Positions 15,170-23,475 of a stretch of DNA of 39,944 nucleotides are shown piece after piece; the stretch's first letter is position 1, and each line of letters opens with the position of its first letter. The stretch lies in the NCBI GenBank assembly GCA_035279385.1, contig DATEHZ010000022.1, forward strand, positions 1-39,944, in the 5' to 3' direction. The stretch comes from DATGJX01 sp035279385. Its GTDB lineage: Bacteria; Vulcanimicrobiota; Vulcanimicrobiia; Vulcanimicrobiales; Vulcanimicrobiaceae. A model generated the notes under the pieces. It saw only the letters and a program-made list of their open reading frames with translations, ran no database searches and was not told where the DNA came from. The translations under genes and the position numbers were made by a program.

Positions 15170-16537
15170 ATGGCACTTCAACAGCGTTCCGTTCGGGCAT
15201 ACGCGTTCGGTCCGTTCGTGCTCCATCTGCGAAATCACGTGCTGTACCGTATGGGTCTGCCGGTCGAGATGCACGCGCGCTTGTTCGACATTCTGCAGTG
15301 CCTCGTGACCAACAGCGATCGACTCGTCACCAAAGAGCTGCTCGTGGATCAGGTCTGGGGCGGACTGCCGATAGGCGACAACAACATCGCGCAGCACATG
15401 CACATGGTTCGCGAAGTGCTGGGGGATCTCAGTAAACCCTACCGGTATGTTGCGACGGTTCACGGCCGCGGCTACCGAATGATTGCCGAGCCTCGTGCGA
15501 TTGTGGAAGGGCCGTCCGAAGCGCGTGCAAGCGCGCCGCCCGATTTGCTCGGCCGGACGCTCGCCAGCGAGCTGCTTTCCAATGCGGCGTTCTTTATGAC
15601 GATGGGCACTCCGGCGGCGCTGGACTCCGCCGCACAGATCGCACGCAAGGCGCTCGAGATCGATCCGCGGCTCGCCGACGCGCACGCCGCGATCGCGATG
15701 AGCGCGCTGCTCAAAGGCGCCTTTGTCTTCGGCGTTCCGACGCAGCAGTACGCCATCGCGCGGCGCCACGCGTCGCAGGCGCTCGCGCTCGAGTCGCAGT
15801 GCGCGCGCGCACACGTCGTGATGGCGGCGCTCGCGATTCTCGAGGATCTCTCGCCCGCGCGCGCGCACGCGCATCTTGAAGCGGCCGCTGCGATATTGCC
15901 CGAGCTCGCGGAGATCGGCATCGTCCGCGTGCTGGCGCACAGCGCGCAGGGGCTGCACGCGCAGGCGCTGGAGGCGGCAAGGTCCGCTCTCGTTCTTCAT
16001 CCGTCCTCGTGCGCGGTTGCGGCCTACGGCGCGTTCGCGGAGTACGTATCGGGCGATTTGGATCGCGCTGCGGCAACGCTCGACCGCTTGCTCGTGTTTA
16101 AACCGGGTGCGGCGTTTCCGACCTACCTGCTCGGTCTCACGCGCCTCGCGCAAACGAACTACTCCGCGGCGCGCGAGGTGTTCGAAGAGCTCTTGGCCGC
16201 GCGCATTTCGCTGATCCCGGCCTATGAGAAATTTCGCGTCCGCGCAGTCGCGGCGCTCGCGTTCATCGAGGCGCGAAGCGGCTCGCCCGAGGACGCGCGC
16301 GCGCTTGCGCGCGACGTCGAACGCAGCACCCACCCGTCGTACGTCGCGCTCGCGCTGGCTCGTGCCGGAACGGGCGAGCGGGACGCCGTGCTCGCCGCTT
16401 TGGAGAGCGCGCGCGAGCAGCGCGACCCGTGGTTTGCGTTCGTTGCGGCCGATCCCGTGTTTGCAGAGTTTCGCGACGTGCCGCAGTTCGCACGCATCGT
16501 TCGCCTCGAGGACGGCGATGAAAATATGAATTTCTGA
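15170..16537 (+). CDS. Winged-helix DNA-binding protein with TPR-like C-terminal region
   Basis: A 455-residue soluble protein. Residues about 8-105 form an OmpR/CadC-type winged helix (FGPFVLHLRNHVLYRMGLPVEMHARLFDILQCLV...LLVDQVWGG..IGDNNIAQHMHMVREVLGD...IATVHGRGYRMI-type ending, here YVATVHGRGYRMI). The rest is alanine-rich alpha-helical repeats of TPR type (for example AAQIARKALEIDPRLADAHAAIAM and AREVFEELLAARISLIPAYEKF). There is no receiver domain, kinase or membrane span, so it is a one-component regulator sensing through protein or ligand contact with the TPR region. GAGG lies 5 bases before the ATG. Its place between an exported peptidase and a TonB receptor suggests it controls them. 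Confidence 0.85.
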   Translation: MALQQRSVRAYAFGPFVLHLRNHVLYRMGLPVEMHARLFDILQCLVTNSDRLVTKELLVDQVWGGLPIGDNNIAQHMHMVREVLGDLSKPYRYVATVHGRGYRMIAEPRAIVEGPSEARASAPPDLLGRTLASELLSNAAFFMTMGTPAALDSAAQIARKALEIDPRLADAHAAIAMSALLKGAFVFGVPTQQYAIARRHASQALALESQCARAHVVMAALAILEDLSPARAHAHLEAAAAILPELAEIGIVRVLAHSAQGLHAQALEAARSALVLHPSSCAVAAYGAFAEYVSGDLDRAAATLDRLLVFKPGAAFPTYLLGLTRLAQTNYSAAREVFEELLAARISLIPAYEKFRVRAVAALAFIEARSGSPEDARALARDVERSTHPSYVALALARAGTGERDAVLAALESAREQRDPWFAFVAADPVFAEFRDVPQFARIVRLEDGDENMNF

Positions 16538-16632
16538 TTGAGGACTCGTGCATAGGCTCGACCGTACGATAGCAGTGCCGCTTGGCCGCACTCGGTGCGC
16601 GCCACACTTGCGGCAGCTATGTAGGAGGAACC

Positions 16633-19600
16633 ATGCCAAGACCAAGATTGCGGCATGCGTTCGTGTCAGTACTGGTCGCTATCGCGATGCTGGCCCAGGT
16701 AACATGGGCACTGGCCGGCACCACGGGAAACATCACCGGTACGCTGACGGATACGTCGACGGGCAAAGCCGTTGCCGATGCGAAGATCGGCGCGGTTTCA
16801 CCATCGCAATCCGCCTCAACGACGACGGATGCCGGGGGGCATTTCACCTTCCTCGCTTTGGCGCCGGACACGTACGTTGTCTCCGCTGAAAAAGAAGGAT
16901 ATGCTCCCGTATCATTAGCGGGCGTCACAGTCTTTGCCGATCAAAGCCTGACGCTCAACCTCTCGACTCATCCCGAACTCAAAACGATCGCGAGAGTCAC
17001 ATCGCGCGCTGCGGGTAATTTGGTCAAACCAGGCACCACCTCGGATGTGTATTCCGTGAACGCTGCGACGCAGCAGGTCGTCGGCAGCAGCAGCGGCGGG
17101 TTCAACCTCAACACCGCGTACTCGGGCATCTATTCACAGCCCGGCGTTACTTCGTATATCGGTAATGCCGGCTGGGGCCAGGTGTTTTACATTCGCGGCT
17201 CGGCGTACAGCCAAGTCGGATACGAGTTCGACGGCGTACCGGTGAATCGCGCGTTTGACAACTACCAAGCCAACTCGCTCTCGAATCTCGGACAGCAAGA
17301 GCTGCAGGTGTACACCGGCGGTTCGCCGTCCGGCGCTTCCTCCGCGACGCTCGGCGGATTCATCAACCAAGTCATCAAGACCGGTACGTATCCCGGTTTC
17401 GGCTCGCTGATGGGCGGAATCGGTGCACCCGGTTTTTACCACGCTCTGACTGCCGAAGCCGGCGGTGCAAATCCCAACCGCACGTTCTCGTACTACGTCG
17501 GATTGATGGGATACAACCAGCACTTCCCGGCCGGCGCTTGGAACAATATGAGTAATATCGCGTCGAACGGGCTCAATCCGTACGGATTGCAGAGCGGTTC
17601 CGAAATCGCGACGCCGATCGATGCGCTTTTCGGCAACATCAACGGCGCGCCCCCGGATGCCGGCGCGTGGGCCGGGCAATGGGAAAACGGGCCGTTCGGG
17701 CCGTGTCAGCAGAGCGGTCCGAACGCGGGTTTGCCGATCGGTTTTACCGCGGCCAATCCCGGACCGTTCAACGGAACGTGCTTCGGCTATTTTCCGTTCA
17801 ACACGGCGCTTTCGGATATGTTCGAAAGAGATACCGTCGTGAATTTCCACTTCGGAATTCCGCACAAGTTCGACAGCGGGCGCGACGACATCCAGCTGCT
17901 GTACGACAACTCGATGCAGCATCAGATGAATGGTGATTCGATCAACGACGCGGGCGGGCTTGCAACGCTGACCGCTTTGCTCGCGCCGTACGCGACGAGC
18001 CCGGCGTGCTTCGGCCCCGGTACGGGCTGCGGTCAGTTCGACGCAAGCGGCAATCCTTATACCGGACCGGCGCCGGGTCTGTGCGGCTACGAGAACCTCG
18101 AAGGTCTGGGATGCGCCACGACCAACTCGCCGATCCCGTACGTCGACACGATGATCTTTGCGCCCGGCACGTCGTTCGGGCAGCCCGTTTCGACGGCGAC
18201 GATCATCCCCTACTACTTCCCGAACTCGAATCAGAATCGAACGCTCAATACACCGTTCGCGCCGGTTTCGGGAATCGAGCCGTCCCAAAAAGACGCGTTC
18301 CACAATGACGTGGGCATCGTCAAGGTTCAGTACACGAAGAATCTGGGCAGCAATGCCTACGCGCGGCTGTTCGGCTACTCGTTCTATTCGGACTGGCTGA
18401 TCGGCGGCGCGCCGGCGGCCGGAACGTGCTACATCGACGGATTGCTCTGCGGCGACGGCGGACCGGGCTTCTTCGGAACCGCCGATTACGAGCTCACGAC
18501 GCACACCCGCGGTGCGGAATTCCAGTTCGCCGACCAGCTCGATCCGCACAACCTGCTGCGCTTCACCGCCAACTACACGACGGCGTCGGTTGCCCGCTGG
18601 AACAATAGCGGAACCTTTCTTTCCGGGTATCTCGGTTCGCGTTCGGGCGTAACGGACTGGACGAACGGCGATCCCAACAATCCGATCTGCTATGCCTGGA
18701 AAACCGGCACGAACGTTACGGCCGGCTTCCCCGCGAACTGCGACTACTCGAACAGAAAGGGCGGCCGCGTATACGGCACGTTCGCCAATCCCACGCCGCT
18801 CGATCTTCCGACGATGTGCGGCCCGGGCGGCGCGCTTGCAGCGACGCCCGGCTGCGCGAGTTTCAACGCCGGCACGTCCAATTGGCTGGTCACGACGCCG
18901 AGCGGGCAAGGCACGTTCAATACCGTTCGTCCGGTATTCATGTCGTTTGCCCTCGAAGATGAACTCAAGCCGACGGACCGATTGGATTTGAACCTCGGCG
19001 TTCGATTCGAGCAGTATCGCTACGATCTGAACAATTCGAACAAGCCGGAGTTCAATTTCTGGTTCAGTCAATACGCGCGCGTGCTCTGCTACGATCCCGG
19101 TACCAACTTGCCGCAGTTCACGCCGCTCGGATTAGGACAACCGGTACCGCCGAATTTAAAGGTCACCGGCTCGCCGCTCGCGCCGTGCGGCACGGCGCCG
19201 TCGGGCCAAGAAGGTCTGCATCCGGTCGGTGCGGGCGTTACGTGCGACAACGTGACCACCTTCGACTGCGGACCGCTGCAGTATACGGCCGTTGCGCCAA
19301 ACCGGTTCACGCGCAACGAGTTCTCGCCGCGTATCGGCGGCACGTACACGCTCTCGCCCGATACGGTGCTGCGATTCTCCGCCGGCAAGTACACGCAGCC
19401 GACGGAAACCGCGTTCGAGCAATATCTCGATCAATCGGGTAAGCGCGCCGCGAACTTCGACTTCAGCCGGTTCTGGGGGCTGGGCTTCCACACGCCAGCG
19501 CACGACAATCCGGTGCAATACTCGAACAACTACGACTTCTCGATCGAGCACCATCTGCACGGAACCGATTTGACGGTGAAGGTTTCGCCGTTCTATCGCG

Positions 19601-20751
19601 ACACGCGCAATCAGATCGAGACGGTCGTGTTGGGCCCGGGCTTCGTCTCCGGAACCAACAGCGGCCACCAGCACAGCTACGGCGTCGAACTCGCGATTGC
19701 GAAAGGCGACCCCACGCGTGACGGCTGGTCCGGGCAGCTCGCGTACACGTACACCAAGGCCCTCGTGCAATTCGGCACCCTGCCGAGCGGCACGAACTCG
19801 ATCGACTATTTGAACGACTACATCAAAGCGTTCAATGCGTTGACGCAGGCCGGCGGCGGCTCGGCGTGCTACGACGTTTCAACCGTGGCCACCACGGGCA
19901 CCGCGACGGGTGTGACGTGTCCGGCGAGCTTTACGGGAACGCCGAGCATCATCGTCAATCCCTACTTCTCCATGGCGCAGCAACCGCTGCTCGATCGCAA
20001 CGGCTGGTATCAACCCTGGCCGAATGAGTTCCCGAACGCACCGTTCGATCAAGGCGGTTCGTCCGCGATTTGGCCCCATCAGTTCAGCGCCTGGATCCAG
20101 TACAAGCACGGCCGCTGGTCGGTCGCGCCGAACCTGGTGGTGCAATCCGGCGCGTACTACGGCTCGCCGACCGACGTGTACGGAATCGATCCGCGCACGT
20201 GCGGTCAGAACGAAGCTGCGGCAACCACGCCGTCCGGCGGACCGGTTCCCGGTCTGAGCGCGGCAAGCGCCGGCAACTGCGACTTCCTGACCGCAGGGCC
20301 GACGCCGGTGACCGACAGCGGCGATCTGGCGATTCCGAATCCGTACACCGGGAAGTTCGACATGCCTGGTCAGTATCAGCAGCCGTGGCAAGTGAACATG
20401 GGCGCGCTGATCAAGTACGACATCTCGCCCAAGATCACGGTGAATCTCGCACTGTCGAACATCGTGAACTGGTGCTACGGCGGAACGAACACGGCTTGGC
20501 AGAAGGCTTTCAAACCCGGTTATCAGGTTTGCGGCTATTCGTCCAATCCAACCGGCACCAACGGCAACTTCAACTACGTTGGACCGCTTTCGGGTCAGCC
20601 CGGCTTCGGCGGCGGATTCTTCTACGGCGATTCGCCGGGATCGGTCTCCAACGGAAGCCCGACATATCCGAGTGCGTTCAATTATCCGTTCGCACCGTTC
20701 AACGGCGCGCTGCCGTTCCAGGCATACCTGCAAGTGCAAATCAAGTTCTAG
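16633..20751 (+). CDS. TonB-dependent receptor with carboxypeptidase-regulatory-like N-terminus
   Basis: A 1,372-residue outer-membrane receptor. It has a signal peptide (residues about 1-29), a CarboxypepD_reg-like beta-sandwich (about 30-105, GNITGTLTDTSTGKAVADAKI), a plug domain (about 125-260, QVFYIRGSAYSQVGYEFDGVPVNR) and a long beta-barrel ending in the outer-membrane signature QVQIKF. The mature protein has 22 cysteines, nearly all in close pairs in Gly/Pro-rich loop regions, as expected for disulfide-stabilised surface loops. Start ATG 16633 follows AGGAGGAA. Such receptors take up large substrates (SusC/Oar-like, often glycans, peptides or siderophores); the peptidase upstream favours peptides. 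No clear TonB box was seen. Confidence 0.9.
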   Translation: MPRPRLRHAFVSVLVAIAMLAQVTWALAGTTGNITGTLTDTSTGKAVADAKIGAVSPSQSASTTTDAGGHFTFLALAPDTYVVSAEKEGYAPVSLAGVTVFADQSLTLNLSTHPELKTIARVTSRAAGNLVKPGTTSDVYSVNAATQQVVGSSSGGFNLNTAYSGIYSQPGVTSYIGNAGWGQVFYIRGSAYSQVGYEFDGVPVNRAFDNYQANSLSNLGQQELQVYTGGSPSGASSATLGGFINQVIKTGTYPGFGSLMGGIGAPGFYHALTAEAGGANPNRTFSYYVGLMGYNQHFPAGAWNNMSNIASNGLNPYGLQSGSEIATPIDALFGNINGAPPDAGAWAGQWENGPFGPCQQSGPNAGLPIGFTAANPGPFNGTCFGYFPFNTALSDMFERDTVVNFHFGIPHKFDSGRDDIQLLYDNSMQHQMNGDSINDAGGLATLTALLAPYATSPACFGPGTGCGQFDASGNPYTGPAPGLCGYENLEGLGCATTNSPIPYVDTMIFAPGTSFGQPVSTATIIPYYFPNSNQNRTLNTPFAPVSGIEPSQKDAFHNDVGIVKVQYTKNLGSNAYARLFGYSFYSDWLIGGAPAAGTCYIDGLLCGDGGPGFFGTADYELTTHTRGAEFQFADQLDPHNLLRFTANYTTASVARWNNSGTFLSGYLGSRSGVTDWTNGDPNNPICYAWKTGTNVTAGFPANCDYSNRKGGRVYGTFANPTPLDLPTMCGPGGALAATPGCASFNAGTSNWLVTTPSGQGTFNTVRPVFMSFALEDELKPTDRLDLNLGVRFEQYRYDLNNSNKPEFNFWFSQYARVLCYDPGTNLPQFTPLGLGQPVPPNLKVTGSPLAPCGTAPSGQEGLHPVGAGVTCDNVTTFDCGPLQYTAVAPNRFTRNEFSPRIGGTYTLSPDTVLRFSAGKYTQPTETAFEQYLDQSGKRAANFDFSRFWGLGFHTPAHDNPVQYSNNYDFSIEHHLHGTDLTVKVSPFYRDTRNQIETVVLGPGFVSGTNSGHQHSYGVELAIAKGDPTRDGWSGQLAYTYTKALVQFGTLPSGTNSIDYLNDYIKAFNALTQAGGGSACYDVSTVATTGTATGVTCPASFTGTPSIIVNPYFSMAQQPLLDRNGWYQPWPNEFPNAPFDQGGSSAIWPHQFSAWIQYKHGRWSVAPNLVVQSGAYYGSPTDVYGIDPRTCGQNEAAATTPSGGPVPGLSAASAGNCDFLTAGPTPVTDSGDLAIPNPYTGKFDMPGQYQQPWQVNMGALIKYDISPKITVNLALSNIVNWCYGGTNTAWQKAFKPGYQVCGYSSNPTGTNGNFNYVGPLSGQPGFGGGFFYGDSPGSVSNGSPTYPSAFNYPFAPFNGALPFQAYLQVQIKF

Positions 20752-20760
20752 CGTTTGCTC

Positions 20761-20810
20761 GCGCTTGCCAAAGCGCATTGGGGTCCGGCTTGCGCCGGGC
20801 CCCAACGCTT
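20761..20810. terminator. Stem-loop terminator between convergent genes
   Basis: A 12-bp stem TTGGGGTCCGGC (20778-20789) pairs with GCCGGGCCCCAA (20794-20805) around a TTGC loop, with one T-G wobble, and is extended by AAGCG/CGCTT on the outside. A competing 6-bp hairpin GCGCTT/AAGCGC (20761-20776) precedes it. T runs are poor on both sides, so termination strength is uncertain, but the place (after the receptor, 5 bases past the LOG stop) fits a bidirectional terminator. Confidence 0.7.
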
Positions 20811-21349
20811 TATTGCTCGAACCGTTCCAGTAACTCGTCGATCGTGGGCGCCGATTGCACGAGCGAGCGCGTCGTTACGGCGACGAATCCCTCGCGCACC
20901 ATTTTATCGAAGAGCGCGAGCAGTTCGTCGTAGTACCCGCTCGCGTTCAGCAAACCGACCGGCTTGCTGTGGATGCGCAGCTGTGCCCAGGTGAGAATCT
21001 CGCAGAATTCGTCCATCGTGCCGAAGCCGCCGGGCAGCGCGATAAACGCGTCGCTCAGATCGGCCATGAGCGCTTTGCGTTCGTGCATGCTGCCGACGAC
21101 GTGCAGTTGCGTAAGGCCGCCGTGCGCGACTTCCTTGGTTGCCAGCGCTTCGGGAATCACGCCGATGACTTCGCCGCCGGCTTGCAGTGCAGCGTCGGCG
21201 ATAACGCCCATCAGTCCGACGCGTCCGCCGCCGTAGACGATGCCGTAACCGCGCTGCACGATGCGCCGCGAAGCGGCAGCCGCCACGTCGACGTAGCCCG
21301 AGCCGTTACCGGTGTGCGCGCCGCAAAAGAGTCCTACGCGTTGCCCCAT
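20810..21349 (-). CDS. LOG-family nucleoside 5'-monophosphate phosphoribohydrolase
   Basis: About 179 residues from ATG 21349 (an upstream GTG at 21376 is possible). It has the Rossmann-type start GQRVGLFCGAHTGNG, the loop YGGGRVGLMG, HERKALMADLSDAFIALPGGFGTMDE (the LOG signature PGGxGTxxE with the preceding Arg-Lys) and a C-terminal helical region. Family enzymes, once misnamed lysine decarboxylases, cleave the N-glycosidic bond of nucleoside 5'-monophosphates such as AMP or cytokinin nucleotides to give the free base and ribose 5-phosphate. It is divergent from the SUI1-PPC-P450 operon and convergent with the receptor gene. Assignment to family is firm; the physiological nucleotide is not known. 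Confidence 0.92.
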   Translation of the reverse strand: MGQRVGLFCGAHTGNGSGYVDVAAAASRRIVQRGYGIVYGGGRVGLMGVIADAALQAGGEVIGVIPEALATKEVAHGGLTQLHVVGSMHERKALMADLSDAFIALPGGFGTMDEFCEILTWAQLRIHSKPVGLLNASGYYDELLALFDKMVREGFVAVTTRSLVQSAPTIDELLERFEQ

Positions 21350-21399
21350 GCCGCGCGCGTTTGGCGGGGCGGCCACTGCGGCCTGCCGAAGGCGCGAAC

Positions 21400-21648
21400 G
21401 TGAAACATCGCGTACCGGATGACGGCATCGTGCGCGTCATGCGCGAACGCCGCCGCGCGAGCGTCGTAACCATCGTCATTGGGCTGCCCGAGCGGGAACT
21501 GGCCGAGACCGCAAAGACGCTCAAACGCCTGTGCGGCAGCGGCGGCACCGCCAAGAACGGCGTCGTCGAAATTCAAGGCGATCACCGCGATACGATCGTT
21601 GCGCATCTGCAAGCACAGGGAAAAACGGTGAAAAAAGCCGGAGGATAA
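21400..21648 (+). CDS. yciH: SUI1/eIF1-like translation factor (YciH type)
   Basis: An 82-residue protein from GTG 21400 (GAAGG 7 bases upstream; an earlier TTG at 21361 is possible). It has the SUI1 fold signature: RRRASVVTIVIGLPERELAETAKTLKRLCGSGGTAKNGVVEIQGDHRDTIVAHLQAQGKTVKKAGG, with the basic loop, the KxLKrxlGsGGtvk helix-turn and the EiQGdhr strand. Bacterial YciH relatives bind the 30S subunit near the IF3/IF1 sites and influence start fidelity, with a reported role under stress; they are not essential. It heads a tight three-gene run (gaps of 3 bases) with a PPC-domain protein and a P450, an unexpected combination. Confidence 0.88.
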   Translation: MKHRVPDDGIVRVMRERRRASVVTIVIGLPERELAETAKTLKRLCGSGGTAKNGVVEIQGDHRDTIVAHLQAQGKTVKKAGG

Positions 21649-21651
21649 GCG

Positions 21652-22089
21652 GTGAAGCACAAATGGCTCGCGGAGCACGCAGGCGTTCGAAAAATTGCGA
21701 TGGTCTTCGATGTGGACGACGACGTGCTTGCGGAGCTGCAGCAGTTCTGCGAGACCGAGCGCATTTTTGCCGCGACGCTCTGCGCTATCGGCGGCTTTCG
21801 TACGGCGACCCTTGCGTTTTACAACATGGAAACGAAAACGTACGAGCCCATTGAGGTCGACGAACAGGTCGAGGTGCTCTCGCTGCTGGGCAACGTGACC
21901 GAATATCGAGGCAAGCCGAAGATTCACGCGCACTGCACGGTCGGCCATCGCGACGGCCGCACCACCGGCGGCCATCTGCTCGCGGCGATCGTGCGGCCGA
22001 CGCTCGAACTGACGATCGACGAGCTTCCATCGGATCTGCACCGCACCGATCGGCCGGAGATCGGCATTCCGCTGATCGAGTTGCCGTAA
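21652..22089 (+). CDS. PPC/DUF296-domain protein
   Basis: A 145-residue protein from GTG 21652. It is a single PPC (DUF296) domain of the kind found in plant AT-hook proteins and as stand-alone bacterial proteins: LAELQQFCETERIFAATLCAIGGFRTATLAFYN, EVLSLLGNVTEYRGKPKIHAHCTVGHRDGRTTGGHLL, ending in EIGIPLIEL. The His cluster (HAHC, GH, GGHL) matches the metal-binding trimer site of bacterial members. No AT-hook is present, so DNA binding is doubtful. Three bases separate it from the SUI1 and P450 genes. Function of bacterial members is poorly known. Confidence 0.88.
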   Translation: MKHKWLAEHAGVRKIAMVFDVDDDVLAELQQFCETERIFAATLCAIGGFRTATLAFYNMETKTYEPIEVDEQVEVLSLLGNVTEYRGKPKIHAHCTVGHRDGRTTGGHLLAAIVRPTLELTIDELPSDLHRTDRPEIGIPLIELP

Positions 22090-22092
22090 CGT

Positions 22093-23373
22093 ATGCGTGA
22101 ACCGCCCGGTCCGGGCATGTGGCAAACCTATCGGCGGCTGCGTACGACGCCGCTGCGCGCGTTTCCGACGTTTTTGGACGAATTACAGCGCACGTACGGG
22201 CCCGTCTCGGCGTTTCGCGTGCCGTGGCGCCGGTTCTATTTTTTGAACGATCCGGCCGCAATCAAAGAGGTCCTGGTGGCGCAGCAGCACGCATTCGTGA
22301 AGTCCGAAGGCACGCGTGCGATGCGCGAGCTGCTCGGCGAGGGGCTCGTAACCAGCGAGGAGCCGCTGCACCGGCGCATGCGGCGCATCGTGCAGCCGGC
22401 GTTCCATCGTTCGCGTATCGCCGGCTACGCCCAAACGATGCGCGAGTACGCGCGGTGCTGGAGTCCGCCCGAGGGCGTGTTCGACATGCACGCGGAGATG
22501 ATGGAGCTCACGCTGCGTATTGCCTCGAAGACGCTCTTCGGCGTGGATGCGGGCGCGCAAGCGGATCGCGTCGGCGCGGCGCTTCACGAAGTCGTGACGA
22601 TTTTTCCGGACGTGCTCGGCCCGCTGGGCGCGATCAAGCGCCGCCTGCCCGTTCCGCCGACGCTTCGTTTTCGCAGAGCGCGGCGCATGCTCGACGACAT
22701 CGTGCTCGATCTGATCGCACAGCGCCGCAAAACGGGAGAAGATCGTGGAGACGCGCTCTCGATGCTGATGGCTTCGCGCGATGAAGAGAGCGGTGAAGGC
22801 TTGGACGACGCGCAGGTCCGCGACGAGGTCATGACGCTCTTCGTCGCGGGACACGAAACAACGGCGAACGCGCTCACCTGGACGTGGTATCTGCTGGCGA
22901 AATATCCGGCCGTACGCAGCCGGCTGCGTGAAGAGCTCACCCGCGACGAGCAGACGCCGTATCTGGATGCCGTGCTGAACGAAACGCTACGCCTCTATCC
23001 GCCCGCGTGGATCTTGGGGCGCGACGCGCTTCGCGAAGCGGAGATTGACGGCTGGCGCATTCGCAAAGGCGCGACGGTGCTCATGAGCCAGCTCGTGCTG
23101 CACCGGGATCCGGACTATTTCGAGCAGCCGGACCGCTTCATGCCCGAGCGCTGGCTGGATCCGCCGGCGCTGCCGCCGTTTGCGTATTTTCCGTTCGGCG
23201 GCGGATCGCGCAAATGCTTGGGCGATAGATTCGCGTGGACGGAGGCGCGTATCGAACTCGCCGATTTGGCGCAGCGCTACCGCTTCGAACTCGAGTCCGG
23301 CGCGCCGGTGGAGCCGGATCCGATCATCACGCTGCGTCCGCGCGGTCCGGTGTGGATGCGCGCGTTCTTTTGA
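22093..23373 (+). CDS. Cytochrome P450
   Basis: A 426-residue soluble P450 with all signatures: the I-helix AGHETT (252-257) with the proton-relay Thr, the K-helix ETLR (297-300), PERW in the meander (351-354), and the haem loop FPFGGGSRKCLGDRF with Cys375 as thiolate ligand. Arg-rich residues around 94-100 (HRRMRRIVQPAF) form the C-helix haem-propionate site. No ferredoxin or reductase gene is nearby. It looks like the CYP102/4-like bacterial class that often hydroxylates fatty acids or hydrocarbons, but substrate is not readable. It is the last gene of the SUI1-PPC-P450 run, followed by a strong terminator. Confidence 0.95.
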   Translation: MREPPGPGMWQTYRRLRTTPLRAFPTFLDELQRTYGPVSAFRVPWRRFYFLNDPAAIKEVLVAQQHAFVKSEGTRAMRELLGEGLVTSEEPLHRRMRRIVQPAFHRSRIAGYAQTMREYARCWSPPEGVFDMHAEMMELTLRIASKTLFGVDAGAQADRVGAALHEVVTIFPDVLGPLGAIKRRLPVPPTLRFRRARRMLDDIVLDLIAQRRKTGEDRGDALSMLMASRDEESGEGLDDAQVRDEVMTLFVAGHETTANALTWTWYLLAKYPAVRSRLREELTRDEQTPYLDAVLNETLRLYPPAWILGRDALREAEIDGWRIRKGATVLMSQLVLHRDPDYFEQPDRFMPERWLDPPALPPFAYFPFGGGSRKCLGDRFAWTEARIELADLAQRYRFELESGAPVEPDPIITLRPRGPVWMRAFF

Positions 23374-23405
23374 CGTTCGCAGCTTCTTCCCGCCAAGGGC
23401 CAAAC

Positions 23406-23438
23406 AAAAGCGCCGGGAACAGCATTCCCGGCGCTTTT
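23406..23438. terminator. Perfect bidirectional terminator
   Basis: A perfect 14-bp inverted repeat, AAAAGCGCCGGGAA (23406-23419) and TTCCCGGCGCTTTT (23425-23438), with loop CAGCA. T runs flank the stem on both strands, so it can end transcription of the P450 operon from the left and of the kamA operon from the right. Confidence 0.92.
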
Positions 23439-23475
23439 AGGTTTGAACGGTGCGGCGGCCCCGTGCGCCCGGTTG

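Noticed and set aside
17134..19071. 645-codon open frame on the minus strand
   Set aside because: Antisense to the TonB-dependent receptor; Arg/Val-rich translation without signature.
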